Positions 1 to 7,714 of a DNA stretch of 64,000 nt are shown piece by piece; within the stretch, counting starts at the first letter, position 1, and every line of letters begins with the position of its first letter. Position numbers and translations under genes: made by a program. Below the pieces are notes generated by a model. It made no database searches and was not told where the DNA came from. It worked only from the letters and a program-made list of their open reading frames with translations. This stretch comes from Desulfovibrionaceae bacterium (lineage in GTDB: Bacteria; Desulfobacterota; Desulfovibrionia; Desulfovibrionales; Desulfovibrionaceae): NCBI GenBank assembly GCA_019421865.1, contig JAHZEL010000010.1, forward strand, positions 1 through 64,000. Direction: 5' to 3'.

Positions 1-686
1 AGGACGTGCTGCTCTTCATCGACAACATCTTCCGCTTCACCCAGGCCGGTTCCGAAGTGTCCGCCCTCCTGGGCCGCATGCCTTCGGCCGTGGGCTATCA
101 GCCCACCCTCGGCACCGACCTCGGCGGTCTGCAGGAACGCATCACCTCCACCTCCGCTGGTTCCATCACCTCCGTGCAGGCCGTGTACGTTCCCGCCGAC
201 GACCTTACCGACCCGGCTCCTGCCACCACCTTCGCTCACCTCGACGGTACGCTGGTGCTCAACCGTTCCATCGCCGAACTGGGTATCTACCCGGCCGTGG
301 ACCCGCTTGACTCCACCTCCCGCATCCTCGATCCGAACGTGGTCGGCGCGGAACACTATTCCGTTGCCCGCCGTGTTCAGCAGGTGCTGCAGAAGTACAA
401 GGATCTGCAGGACATCATCGCCATTCTCGGCATGGACGAACTGTCCGACGAGGATAAGATGACCGTGGCCCGTGCCCGCCGCATCCAGCGCTTCCTGTCT
501 CAGCCTTTCCACGTGGCAGAAGTGTTCTCCGGCATCCCCGGCGTGTATGTGAAACTGGAAGACACCATCAAGGGCTTCAAGGGTCTGCTTGAAGGTGAAT
601 ACGACTATCTCTCCGAGACGGACGTGTTCAACGTCGGCAGCATCGACATGGCCATTGAAAAGTACAACAAGCGTCAGCAGGCATAA
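1..686 (+). CDS. atpD: ATP synthase F1 subunit beta, C-terminal part (5' end outside window)
   Basis: Catalytic beta subunit of the F1Fo ATP synthase, which makes ATP at the cytoplasmic face of the inner membrane. The frame is open to the left edge (codons for D-V-L-L-F-I-D run in from base 3), so about the last 228 residues of a usual 465-480 are present. Visible family hallmarks are the Walker B region LLFIDNIFRF, SALLGRMPSAVGYQPTL, QERITSTSAGSITSVQAVYV and the C-terminal helical domain with DELSDEDK. The stop is TAA at 684-686. atpC follows after 12 bases on the same strand, as in the canonical atp operon order. The apparent start at base 6 is an internal GTG and not the true start. Confidence 0.98.
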   Translation, partial: DVLLFIDNIFRFTQAGSEVSALLGRMPSAVGYQPTLGTDLGGLQERITSTSAGSITSVQAVYVPADDLTDPAPATTFAHLDGTLVLNRSIAELGIYPAVDPLDSTSRILDPNVVGAEHYSVARRVQQVLQKYKDLQDIIAILGMDELSDEDKMTVARARRIQRFLSQPFHVAEVFSGIPGVYVKLEDTIKGFKGLLEGEYDYLSETDVFNVGSIDMAIEKYNKRQQA

Positions 687-698
687 GAGGAGACCGCT

Positions 699-1097
699 AT
701 GGAAGGTCTTCGTCTCGATATCGTCACTCCCGATAAGGTTGTGCTTCAGGAAGAAGTGGAATACGTGGGCGCAAGCGGCGTGGACGGCCAGTTCGGTCTC
801 ATGCCTGCCCATGCGGCCATGCTTTCCGCACTGAAGATTGGCGACCTGTATTATCGTCAGGGCGGCACGACGCACTGGGTCTTCGTATCCGGCGGCTTTG
901 CTCAGATCTCGGAGAACAAGGTGACCATTCTGGCGGAAGCCGCCGAACTGGCCTCCGACATCGACGTGGACAGAGCAGAGCAGGCCAAGGCGCGCGCTGA
1001 GCAGCGTCTGGCCGATCCCAAGCCTGATACGGACGTGCACAGAGCCGAGCTTGCGCTCACCAGAGCCATTGCCCGTATCCGTGTAGCCAGGCGCTGA
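699..1097 (+). CDS. atpC: ATP synthase F1 subunit epsilon
   Basis: Epsilon subunit of the F1 rotor stalk; it couples rotation to catalysis and can inhibit ATP hydrolysis. The 132 residues match the usual 130-140. The N-terminal beta sandwich opens with LRLDIVTPDKVVLQEEVEYV and contains GQFGLMPAHAAML, the conserved part of the family. The C-terminal helical hairpin begins near residue 85 and is rich in Ala, Arg and Glu. A GAGGAG ribosome site lies just before the ATG, 12 bases after the atpD stop, so the two are translated from one message. A hairpin at 1233-1275 probably closes the atp operon. Confidence 0.97.
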   Translation: MEGLRLDIVTPDKVVLQEEVEYVGASGVDGQFGLMPAHAAMLSALKIGDLYYRQGGTTHWVFVSGGFAQISENKVTILAEAAELASDIDVDRAEQAKARAEQRLADPKPDTDVHRAELALTRAIARIRVARR

Positions 1098-1232
1098 TAC
1101 TGGTATCGTGCCGGAGCGTTTCCTTCGGGAAATGCGAAGGATGCCGTTGACGCCTGCATGCCGTGCGGAGAGCTCGTCGGCATGACAAGGTTTGAAACGG
1201 CGCATCCGGTCGCCATGCTGATACAGAAATAA

Positions 1233-1275
1233 CAGAAGGGGATGTCCCGAAAGGACATCCCCTTTCTGCGTTTAA
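1233..1275 (+). terminator. Hairpin ending the atp operon
   Basis: A 12-bp perfect stem pairs 1236-1247 with 1253-1264 around a five-base loop, and a further CAG/CTG pairing lies outside a one-base bulge. The T-tract after it is weak. It is the only strong hairpin after atpC, so intrinsic termination is likely but not certain. Confidence 0.65.
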
Positions 1276-2190
1276 TTCCTCTTTGCCTGCGCTGAGCAGA
1301 GGCAGACCGGGGGAGAATGGGACGTGGTAGCCGTGGCGGCCGAGCCTGGGAGGGGAATCTCCGAAGTGGTGCTGGCCGAGGCTGAGAAGGGAAGTTCTGC
1401 GGCAGAGGGGGGGCTGGCGGAAGACAAGTCTGGCGAGGGGAAACGGCGGCAGGCATGGCTCCGCCCGGGGAAGGGTATCGCTGAAGCGGTGACGGGCGGG
1501 CCGGATAGACAGGGGAGAGGCTATGGCGGCGCGGAGCTTTCCAGAGAATGAACAGTGCCGGGAGAGGACGAGCGTGCGGCTGAGGGAGCGACCGAAGGAT
1601 GCCGTTCTGGAAAAGAAGTTTTCCCATGGGGAAGGAGTCTTCCCGCAGAGTCGGTTCGGCCGGGCTGGCGTGAGTGCCTGCGGCTTGGCGGAAGGGCGGA
1701 TCCCGGAGAGAAACGGGCGGACCACGGAGTTTCCCGGAGGAGGGCGTCGGAACGGGGCGGAAAAAGAGTATATTGAGAAGATGGCGTCTTCTTCGCAGAA
1801 GTGTGCGGCCGGGTTGCGAGGGGGGCTGCAGTCTGGGAAAGAGCGGGTCATCTTTACCACGCCTTACCTGATCCTTCATTCGGTCGCTGAGGGCCTTGGC
1901 GCAGATGATCCCGGCATGGGCATGCCGGAGGGATATCCGGAGCGCCGGGCAGGTCGCCTCATTTCTCTCCTCCCCGGACGCCGAACCAGTCCCTGCCGTT
2001 CCCGTCTGCCGACTTGTTGCCTGCGTTGCGCTTCACTTCTGTGGGGGCTGGAATGTACCGGCGCAGACGACAGCCACCTGCGGAAAAGGGCGGGCCGCCT
2101 TTCTTGGTTGCGCTCAGGTATCATGCCTTTGGAGCAGCGTATGCGGCGCGTGACGGCCGTCATATTCCCGCTACGTTTCTTCACAGAGAA
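1276..2190. other. Long gene-free spacer, purine-rich on top strand
   Basis: Roughly 900 bases between the atp operon and the phosphatase gene. From about 1312 to 1860 the top strand is strongly G/A-rich with many runs of four or more G. Open frames exist on both strands here, but none has a plausible ribosome site, a recognisable domain or protein-like composition; the translations are rich in Arg, Gly, Pro and Ser. I see no RNA gene, insertion sequence or clear gene relic. Confidence 0.6.
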
Positions 2191-2199
2191 TATATAAGG

Positions 2200-2233
2200 T
2201 CTTCATAAAGCCTGCACAGGCCCCGGCCATAGT
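2200..2233 (+). promoter_or_regulatory. Candidate PhoB box and -10 for the alkaline phosphatase gene
   Basis: TCTTCAT (2200-2206 region), spacer AAAG and CCTGCAC (2211-2217) lie ten bases before CATAGT (2228-2233). As I recall the E. coli phoA promoter, it has two 7-base half sites around a 4-base spacer, then ten bases, then TATAGT. The CATAAAG core and the spacing agree here. Each half site matches the consensus CTGTCAT at only about four of seven positions. The ATG lies 33 bases beyond the -10. This is inference from pattern and position. Confidence 0.45.
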
Positions 2234-2265
2234 GGCGGCAGCTGAAAACAAACCTGGAGGATGTT

Positions 2266-4002
2266 ATGAAAGCTACCGTGATGATGCCGCTGTGCCTGGG
2301 CATGGCGCTTCTGACCGCGCAGGCCGAGGCTGCGCCGACCATTTATCCCGTGGATACCGCGCGCTTCCTGGGCACCTCGAAATTCGACTTCAAGGTGGAG
2401 TTCGATCAGGAGCTCAAAGAGTCCGACATTGATGTGCGCATCAACGGCAAGAGCGTTGCCGAGGTGTTCGGAACCAGGCCTGAATTCATCAGAAACGAAG
2501 ACGGCAAGGGTTCGGCCGTCATTCTGCGCAATGTTTCCCTTGATCCCGGCAAGTATACCGTGACCGCCCGTGACGGTAAGGACGAGTCTTCCGCCAAGTG
2601 GGACGTGTACGGCACGCCCGACACGCCCAAGGCCAAGAACGTGATTCTGCTCATTGCCGACGGTCTGAGCATGGGACACCGCACCGGCGCGCGTCTTCTC
2701 TCCAAGGGCGTGACCAACGGCATGTACAACGGCTATCTTTCCATGGACACGCTTCCCTATACCGGCATGCTCGGCACCTGCAGCGTGGACTCCATTGCCG
2801 CCGACTCCGCGAACACCGCTTCCGCCTACATGACCGGCCACAAGTCCAGCGTGAACGCCATCGGCGTGTACGCCGACCGCACCAAGGATCCCTTTGACGA
2901 TCCCCGTCAGGAAACCATCGCCGAGATTCTGCGCCGCAAGACGAACAAGTCCATCGGCATCGTGTCCGACGCGGAAATCGAAGACGCCACGCCTGCCGCC
3001 GTGGTCTCGCATACGCGTCTGCGTTCGGAAAAGGCGGCCATCGTGGGCATGTTCGCCGATATCCGCCCTGAAGTGCTCATCGGCGGCGGTTCCGCGTACT
3101 TCCTGCCCCGCACGGTTCCCGGTTCCAAGCGCAAGGACGAAAAGGACTATGTGGAAGACTTCCGCAAGGCCGGCTACAGCCTTGCCACCACGCGTACCGA
3201 GCTTACGGAAGTGATGAAGAATACTCCCGACCGACTGCTCGGCCTGTTCCACACCGGCAACCTCGACGGCGCGCTCGACCGCAAGCAGCTGAAGAAGGGC
3301 ACGGTGTCCAAGTTCCCGGATCAGCCCGATCTCACGGACTCCATGAACGCCGCGCTCAAGGTGCTTTCCAAGAATCCCAACGGCTTCTTCCTCATGCTGG
3401 AAGCCGGTCTCGTGGACAAGTACACCCATCCTCTGGACTGGGAACGCGCCATTTACGACACCATCATGTTCGACAAGGTGGTGGCTCAGGCTCAGGCCTT
3501 CTGCGACGCCAACCCCGATACGCTGCTCATCGTCACCGGCGACCATACCCACGCCCTCAGCATCATCGGCACCGTGGATGACAATCTGCCCGGCGAGCTC
3601 ATGCGCGACAAGGTGGGCATCTATGCGGCCGCAGGCTATCCCAACTACAAGGATGCCGACGGCGACGGCTATCCCGACAGCGTGAACGTGTCGAAGCGTC
3701 TGGCGGCCTTCATCGGCAACTATCCCGACCACTACGAGACCTATCGTCCCAAGCTCGACGGTCCCTTCGTTCCCGCGGTGAAGGATGAAAACGGTCACTA
3801 CATCGCCAACGCCGCCTACAAGGACGTGCCCGGCGCCCAGTTCGTGCCCGGCAACCTGCCCCGTACGGAATCCACGGGCGTGCATGCCATCGACGACCTG
3901 GTGGTGGGCGCAAGAGGCCCGAACGCCGATCAGATTCACGGCTTCATGAACAGCACGGAAATCTTCCGCATCATGGCTGAGGCTCTGGCCCTCGGCAAGT
4001 AA
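2266..4002 (+). CDS. phoA: Alkaline phosphatase, periplasmic
   Basis: Metal-dependent phosphomonoesterase that releases phosphate from organic phosphoesters in the periplasm. A signal peptide covers residues 1-23 (hydrophobic core, AEA cleavage region). After an extra N-terminal segment of about 100 residues, the core starts at NVILLIADG (metal-binding D132). The nucleophile is in DSANTAS (S181, by alignment with the DSA motif). Further metal ligands lie in EAGLVDKYTH (near 379-388) and GDHTH (D426, H427, H429). Length is 578 residues, longer than E. coli PhoA (about 470). An upstream GGAGG supports the ATG. The gene stands alone between terminators, with a candidate Pho box upstream. The exact subfamily (PhoA or a related alkaline phosphatase-fold enzyme) is less sure than the activity. 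Confidence 0.9.
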   Translation: MKATVMMPLCLGMALLTAQAEAAPTIYPVDTARFLGTSKFDFKVEFDQELKESDIDVRINGKSVAEVFGTRPEFIRNEDGKGSAVILRNVSLDPGKYTVTARDGKDESSAKWDVYGTPDTPKAKNVILLIADGLSMGHRTGARLLSKGVTNGMYNGYLSMDTLPYTGMLGTCSVDSIAADSANTASAYMTGHKSSVNAIGVYADRTKDPFDDPRQETIAEILRRKTNKSIGIVSDAEIEDATPAAVVSHTRLRSEKAAIVGMFADIRPEVLIGGGSAYFLPRTVPGSKRKDEKDYVEDFRKAGYSLATTRTELTEVMKNTPDRLLGLFHTGNLDGALDRKQLKKGTVSKFPDQPDLTDSMNAALKVLSKNPNGFFLMLEAGLVDKYTHPLDWERAIYDTIMFDKVVAQAQAFCDANPDTLLIVTGDHTHALSIIGTVDDNLPGELMRDKVGIYAAAGYPNYKDADGDGYPDSVNVSKRLAAFIGNYPDHYETYRPKLDGPFVPAVKDENGHYIANAAYKDVPGAQFVPGNLPRTESTGVHAIDDLVVGARGPNADQIHGFMNSTEIFRIMAEALALGK

Positions 4003-4050
4003 TGACGGATGGGGAAAGGAAGGCATCTGACTTCCTTTCCATGCAGGCTG

Positions 4051-4078
4051 GGCGCCCTGAATATTCGGGGCGCCTTTT
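4051..4078 (+). terminator. Terminator after alkaline phosphatase
   Basis: GGCGCCC (4051-4057) pairs with GGGCGCC (4068-4074), extended inward by a wobble and GA/TC pairs, and is followed by TTTT. It lies 50 bases after the stop codon. Confidence 0.85.
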
Positions 4079-4155
4079 CCGGAATGTACGGTCTTTTTCG
4101 GCAACACGCCGTCATTCCCGAGTTTTTGTGAACCTTATCCGCAACGGAAGGCAAT

Positions 4156-4590
4156 ATGAAAATCTGGCTGACGGCGCTGCTGTGCCTGCTTATCGGCGTG
4201 CAGACGGCATGGGCGGCGTCGGAAAACAGGCTGAGCTTCGAGGAACTGTACAGCGGAGGAGGCGCGCTGGGTCTGCGCTTTTCCGACAAGGTGCTCTCGT
4301 TCAAGGGAAAGCATGTGGTCATACGAGGATTCATGGCGCCGCCCCTGAAGGCGGATGCGGATTTCTTCGTGCTGACGAAGGAACCGGTGGCCCTGTGTCC
4401 GTTCTGCCAGTCCGACTCCGACTGGCCGGACAACATTCTGGTGGTCTACCTTTCGGAAAAGCAGCGCTTCGTGCAGAACAACGCCGTCATTGAGGTGGAA
4501 GGCGATCTGGAGGTCGGCTCCTGGACGGACGAAGAAACCGGCTTCGTGAGTCAGCTGCGTCTGCGCAATGCCACGTTTCAGAAGCTGTGA
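4156..4590 (+). CDS. Small periplasmic protein with CPFC motif, DUF3299-like, linked to ABC transporter
   Basis: Exported protein of 144 residues. The signal peptide is residues 1-20, ending AWA. The mature part has a beta-rich domain with GFMAPPL, FFVLTKEPVALCPFC (two cysteines) and DWPDNILVVYL, which resembles the DUF3299 group. Proteins of this kind often sit beside FtsX-type ABC transporters, including, as I recall, zinc-starvation operons of Pseudomonas (PA4063-PA4066) and the Zrg system of Vibrio. Six bases separate its stop from the ATPase gene, so the three genes form an operon. A GGAAGG site precedes the ATG. A role as metal-binding or accessory protein is inference; no substrate can be read from the sequence. 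Confidence 0.75.
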   Translation: MKIWLTALLCLLIGVQTAWAASENRLSFEELYSGGGALGLRFSDKVLSFKGKHVVIRGFMAPPLKADADFFVLTKEPVALCPFCQSDSDWPDNILVVYLSEKQRFVQNNAVIEVEGDLEVGSWTDEETGFVSQLRLRNATFQKL

Positions 4591-4596
4591 GGCGAT

Positions 4597-5307
4597 ATGG
4601 ACAACGATCTTCATCTGAAAAACATCAGCTACAGCGTTCAGGACGGAGGCCGTCTGCGCCGCGTGCTCGACATTCCGGAGCTGTTTCTTCCCGGCGGAAC
4701 TTTGGCGGGCATTTACGGCGATTCCGGTTCGGGCAAGACGTCGCTGCTCAATCTGCTCTGCGGGCTGATACTGCCCGAACCCTGCCGCGGCTGCGAACTG
4801 CGCTGGGGAAAGGATGATCTCATGCTCATGCCGGAGCGCCGCCGCGATGAGTGGCGCGGACGTCATGTGGGTATGATTTTTCAGGATTTTCAGCTTTTTC
4901 CTCAGATGTCGGCGCTGGAAAACGTGCTTCTTCCGGCCACGTTCCGGCATTTTTCCATTCCTTCCGATCTGAAGAATCGTGCGCGCGACCTTCTCCGGCG
5001 ACTCGGCATAAACCGCATGGACATGAACACCGGCGTGTTTTCCCGCGGCGAACAGCAGCGGGTGGCGCTGGCCCGGGCCGTGCTGTTCCGGCCGTCCGTG
5101 CTTCTGGCCGATGAGCCCACGGCAAGCCTTGACCGCAGCAATGCCCAGCTTGTCATCGACGAGCTGGTGGATCTGGCGCGCTCGGAAGGCTGCACGCTGC
5201 TTGTGGTCACGCATGAGCAGGGGCTGCACGGCAGAATGGATAAGCGCTTCCGGCTGGAGCGGGGACGTCTTCTTTCCGGCATCGACGAGGCGCTGAAGTC
5301 GAAATAG
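4597..5307 (+). CDS. ABC transporter ATP-binding protein (LolD/MacB type)
   Basis: Cytoplasmic ATPase of 236 residues that would drive the permease encoded next. Walker A is GDSGSGKT (41-48), the Q-loop is IFQDFQ (Q96), the signature is the variant SRGEQQR (149-155), Walker B is VLLADEP (168-174) and the switch His is H206. The size and the DFQLFPQMSALENV segment place it with LolD/MacB/FtsE-type ATPases that work with FtsX-fold permeases rather than with classical importers. It lies between the CPFC-motif periplasmic protein and the permease. The signature deviates from LSGGQ at its second and third positions, which some members of this group tolerate. Confidence 0.92.
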   Translation: MDNDLHLKNISYSVQDGGRLRRVLDIPELFLPGGTLAGIYGDSGSGKTSLLNLLCGLILPEPCRGCELRWGKDDLMLMPERRRDEWRGRHVGMIFQDFQLFPQMSALENVLLPATFRHFSIPSDLKNRARDLLRRLGINRMDMNTGVFSRGEQQRVALARAVLFRPSVLLADEPTASLDRSNAQLVIDELVDLARSEGCTLLVVTHEQGLHGRMDKRFRLERGRLLSGIDEALKSK

Positions 5308-5354
5308 CGGTCCGGGCGGCGGCCCGCAACGATACAAGGTTCTGAAGGTAGCGT

Positions 5355-6515
5355 ATGAATCCGTTTCTTTTTCTTCGCGGCGAATTTCGCCGTTCGTGGG
5401 GCGGCGCGCTGGCACTGGCTCTGGTGCTGGCCTTTGCCGGAAGTCTCAGTCCTGCGGTGTCCATGCTGGAGCGGGCGGTCCGGTCCGGCATGGCGCAGTC
5501 GGCCGACGCCTTTGACCTTCTTGTCGGCACGAAGGGCAGCGCCGTGGATCTGGTGCTGGGCGCGGTGTATCTCAGGCCGGAACCGCTCTCCCTGCTGCCC
5601 GAGGGAACGCTGGAGAACGTGAAGGCGCACGGCGGCATACGCTGGGCCGCGCCTCTGGCCTTCGGCGACTGCTGGCGGGATTACCCCATAGCAGGCACGT
5701 CTTCGGAACTCGTCACGCTCGGGGGCAGGCGTCCGCTGGCCTCGGGACGGATGTTCGTCAGCAACAACGAGGCCGTGGTGGGCGCGGGCGTTCCTCTGCA
5801 GGTGGGCGAGAGTTTTGCGCCGAGTCACGGCAGCGTGGCGGAAGCGGCGCTGGGCAACGGAACGGAGCATGCGCACGATTTCCGCGTTGTGGGCAGAATG
5901 CCCGCCACGGGCACGCCCTGGGACAGGGCGGTCATCGTGCCGGTGGAAGCGTTGTGGGCCATGCACGACGGCGGTTACGGCCGCTGCTCCGCGGTGGTGG
6001 TGAAGCCCGTTACCGTGGCCGACGCCTACAGGCTGCGCAGCGCGCTCAATGACGACAGAACGCAGGCGGTGTTTTCCGGCGAAGTGCTGACCCGGCTTTT
6101 CGGCACGCTGGAGCAGATGCACGACGTCATGCTGCTGCTCGGCTCCGGCGCGCAGGCTGCGGCGCTTGCCGCCGCGCTGGTTTCCGGATTCTTTGCCGTG
6201 GCCATGCGCGTGCGGGCCATGGCGCTTCTCAGGGCTCTCGGCGCGTCGCACGGCTTTCTTGCCGTGAGCGTATGGCTCATGGTGTCGGGCATCATGGCGG
6301 CGGGCTGCGCGCTCGGCGTGGGCCTCGGCTACCTCACGGCCGTTGCCGCGGCGCAGTGGATTCAGGCGGAAACGGGCGTGGCGCTCATGGTTTCCCTGTC
6401 GGCGGGAGAATGCCTGACTGCGCTTGCTGCGGCCGGATGCGGCTGTGCCGCCGCCTTCCTTCCCGCCTGGTTCGCCTGCCGCAAAACGGCCGGAGAGCTT
6501 CTGCGCTCATGCTGA
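5355..6515 (+). CDS. ABC transporter permease, FtsX/MacB family
   Basis: Inner-membrane permease of 386 residues. One membrane segment lies near residues 18-38. A long periplasmic domain follows, with DLLVGTKGSAVDLVLGAVYLR near its start, a hallmark of this subgroup. Three membrane segments fill the C-terminal 130 residues. This 1+3 layout is that of FtsX/MacB/DevC permeases, which usually transmit mechanical work across the membrane rather than importing small solutes. The periplasmic part carries His-containing GTEHAHDF. It starts 47 bases after the ATPase stop. The likely complex is ATPase, permease and CPFC protein. The substrate is unknown; zinc or lipoprotein handling are the main guesses from related operons. 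Confidence 0.88.
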   Translation: MNPFLFLRGEFRRSWGGALALALVLAFAGSLSPAVSMLERAVRSGMAQSADAFDLLVGTKGSAVDLVLGAVYLRPEPLSLLPEGTLENVKAHGGIRWAAPLAFGDCWRDYPIAGTSSELVTLGGRRPLASGRMFVSNNEAVVGAGVPLQVGESFAPSHGSVAEAALGNGTEHAHDFRVVGRMPATGTPWDRAVIVPVEALWAMHDGGYGRCSAVVVKPVTVADAYRLRSALNDDRTQAVFSGEVLTRLFGTLEQMHDVMLLLGSGAQAAALAAALVSGFFAVAMRVRAMALLRALGASHGFLAVSVWLMVSGIMAAGCALGVGLGYLTAVAAAQWIQAETGVALMVSLSAGECLTALAAAGCGCAAAFLPAWFACRKTAGELLRSC

Positions 6516-6574
6516 AAAAAGGGCGCGGACATTGCCGCGCCCGGAATGTGCCTCCGGCGGAAAAGACCGGAAAG

Positions 6575-6632
6575 AAAACGGGCCGCGTATCCGCAGTCGC
6601 CTTTGCGGGCGATGCGGAAGGGCGGCCCTTTA
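6575..6632. terminator. Bidirectional terminator between converging genes
   Basis: Outer arms GGGCCGC (6580-6586) and GGCGGCCC (6621-6628), with an inner CCGC-TCGCC/GGGCGA-GCGG stem. On the + strand TTT follows; on the - strand CGTTTTCTTTC follows. It serves the permease from the left and the MBL-fold gene from the right. Confidence 0.6.
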
Positions 6633-6659
6633 TCGTTTCATGCGCCGGGCGATGCGGCG

Positions 6660-7478
6660 TTACGGCTTTTTGCGCAGGTCGATGACGTCCAGATCCGAAG
6701 GCACGTACACGCCGCCGCGGAAGGCGCTGCGGGCTTCCTCTTCATAGCGTTCCCGGCGCAGTTTCGGAGGCGTGCGGTCTTCGGTGTGCCAGAGCACGAG
6801 ATTGCGTACCCGGTGTTTTCCGGCGAGCAGGGCGGCTTCCTTCACGGTGCCGTGTCCGATGAGATGCGGATGGAAGATGTTCGCTTCGGCATCCAGACAG
6901 AAGGCTTCGTGCAGGAGCCAGTCCGCGCCTTCCAGATAGTGGGTGCAGGCGGGGCGGCAGGGTTCGTCCCCGGTGCAGACGATGCGCTGTCCGTCCGGGC
7001 TTTCCATGTGGAAGCCGAACTGTTCGGCCTTGCGGGCATGGGTGTTGAAGAAGGTGACGGTGTGCCCGGCAATGCTGCGCTGCTCGCCGTCGGCCACGGG
7101 AACGAAGCGTATGCTCGTGCCCACCGGGGAGAACTGCTTTTCGCTCAGCGTGAACTGGCAGATGGACCGCAGCTTTTCGGCCAGTCGCGCGTGGCAGTGG
7201 ATGCGCAGAATGTCGCTGCGTTTCTCCTTGAGAAAGAGGGAGGAGACCATGCGCACGATCCAGATGATGCCGAGCGAGTGATCGATGTGGGCATGGGTGA
7301 CGAAGACGTCCGTGAGGGAGAGAAGCGGAATGTCCGCTTTGGCCAGCTGAACGAGAATGCCGTTGCCGCCGCCTCCGTCCACCAGCAGACCGCCCTGCGG
7401 CCCCTGAAGCATGAAGCAGGTGTTGTAGTATTGTAATGCGCTGGCCGCTCCTGTGCCGAGAACAACAAGTCTGTCCAT
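6660..7478 (-). CDS. MBL-fold metallohydrolase, RNase Z-like
   Basis: Cytoplasmic metallo-beta-lactamase-fold hydrolase of 272 residues. The metal motif is THAHIDH (H62, H64, D66, H67); CTGDEP, LLHEAF and the late LWHTED supply further ligands. This arrangement is nearest to the RNase Z/ElaC-like MBL group, but I do not see a clear exosite, so tRNA 3' processing is not claimed. An upstream in-frame ATG at 7493 would add MRRCL. I chose 7478 because GAGGAGGTG, a near-perfect ribosome site, lies inside that extension and seven bases before the second ATG. Its promoter is probably in the 230-base gap shared with ileS. Confidence 0.85.
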   Translation of the reverse strand: MDRLVVLGTGAASALQYYNTCFMLQGPQGGLLVDGGGGNGILVQLAKADIPLLSLTDVFVTHAHIDHSLGIIWIVRMVSSLFLKEKRSDILRIHCHARLAEKLRSICQFTLSEKQFSPVGTSIRFVPVADGEQRSIAGHTVTFFNTHARKAEQFGFHMESPDGQRIVCTGDEPCRPACTHYLEGADWLLHEAFCLDAEANIFHPHLIGHGTVKEAALLAGKHRVRNLVLWHTEDRTPPKLRRERYEEEARSAFRGGVYVPSDLDVIDLRKKP

Positions 7479-7714
7479 AAGGCACCTCCTCATCTTGCTC
7501 TTGCCTCACCATAGCGAAGCGTCGAAGGCAGCGTCAAGGCGGGAAAGGCACGGGGAGGGCGGAAGCGCATCCGCTTCCCATGTATGGGAAATTCGCTTGA
7601 CATTTGCCCGCGACGCGGGAAAACATACCTTTTTCTGACTGCTTTCGGAGAGCGATCTCTGATCGCTCGCCCCGCAAGAATACCATGCGCGCATCCGCGC
7701 CCGGAGGAAGCCTG

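Noticed and set aside
902..2197. Several open frames on both strands between atpC and the phosphatase gene
   Set aside because: Arg/Pro/Gly/Ser-rich translations, no ribosome site, no domain, mutually overlapping.
2203..4107. Open frame antisense to the alkaline phosphatase
   Set aside because: Shadow; the + strand enzyme has all catalytic motifs and a signal peptide.
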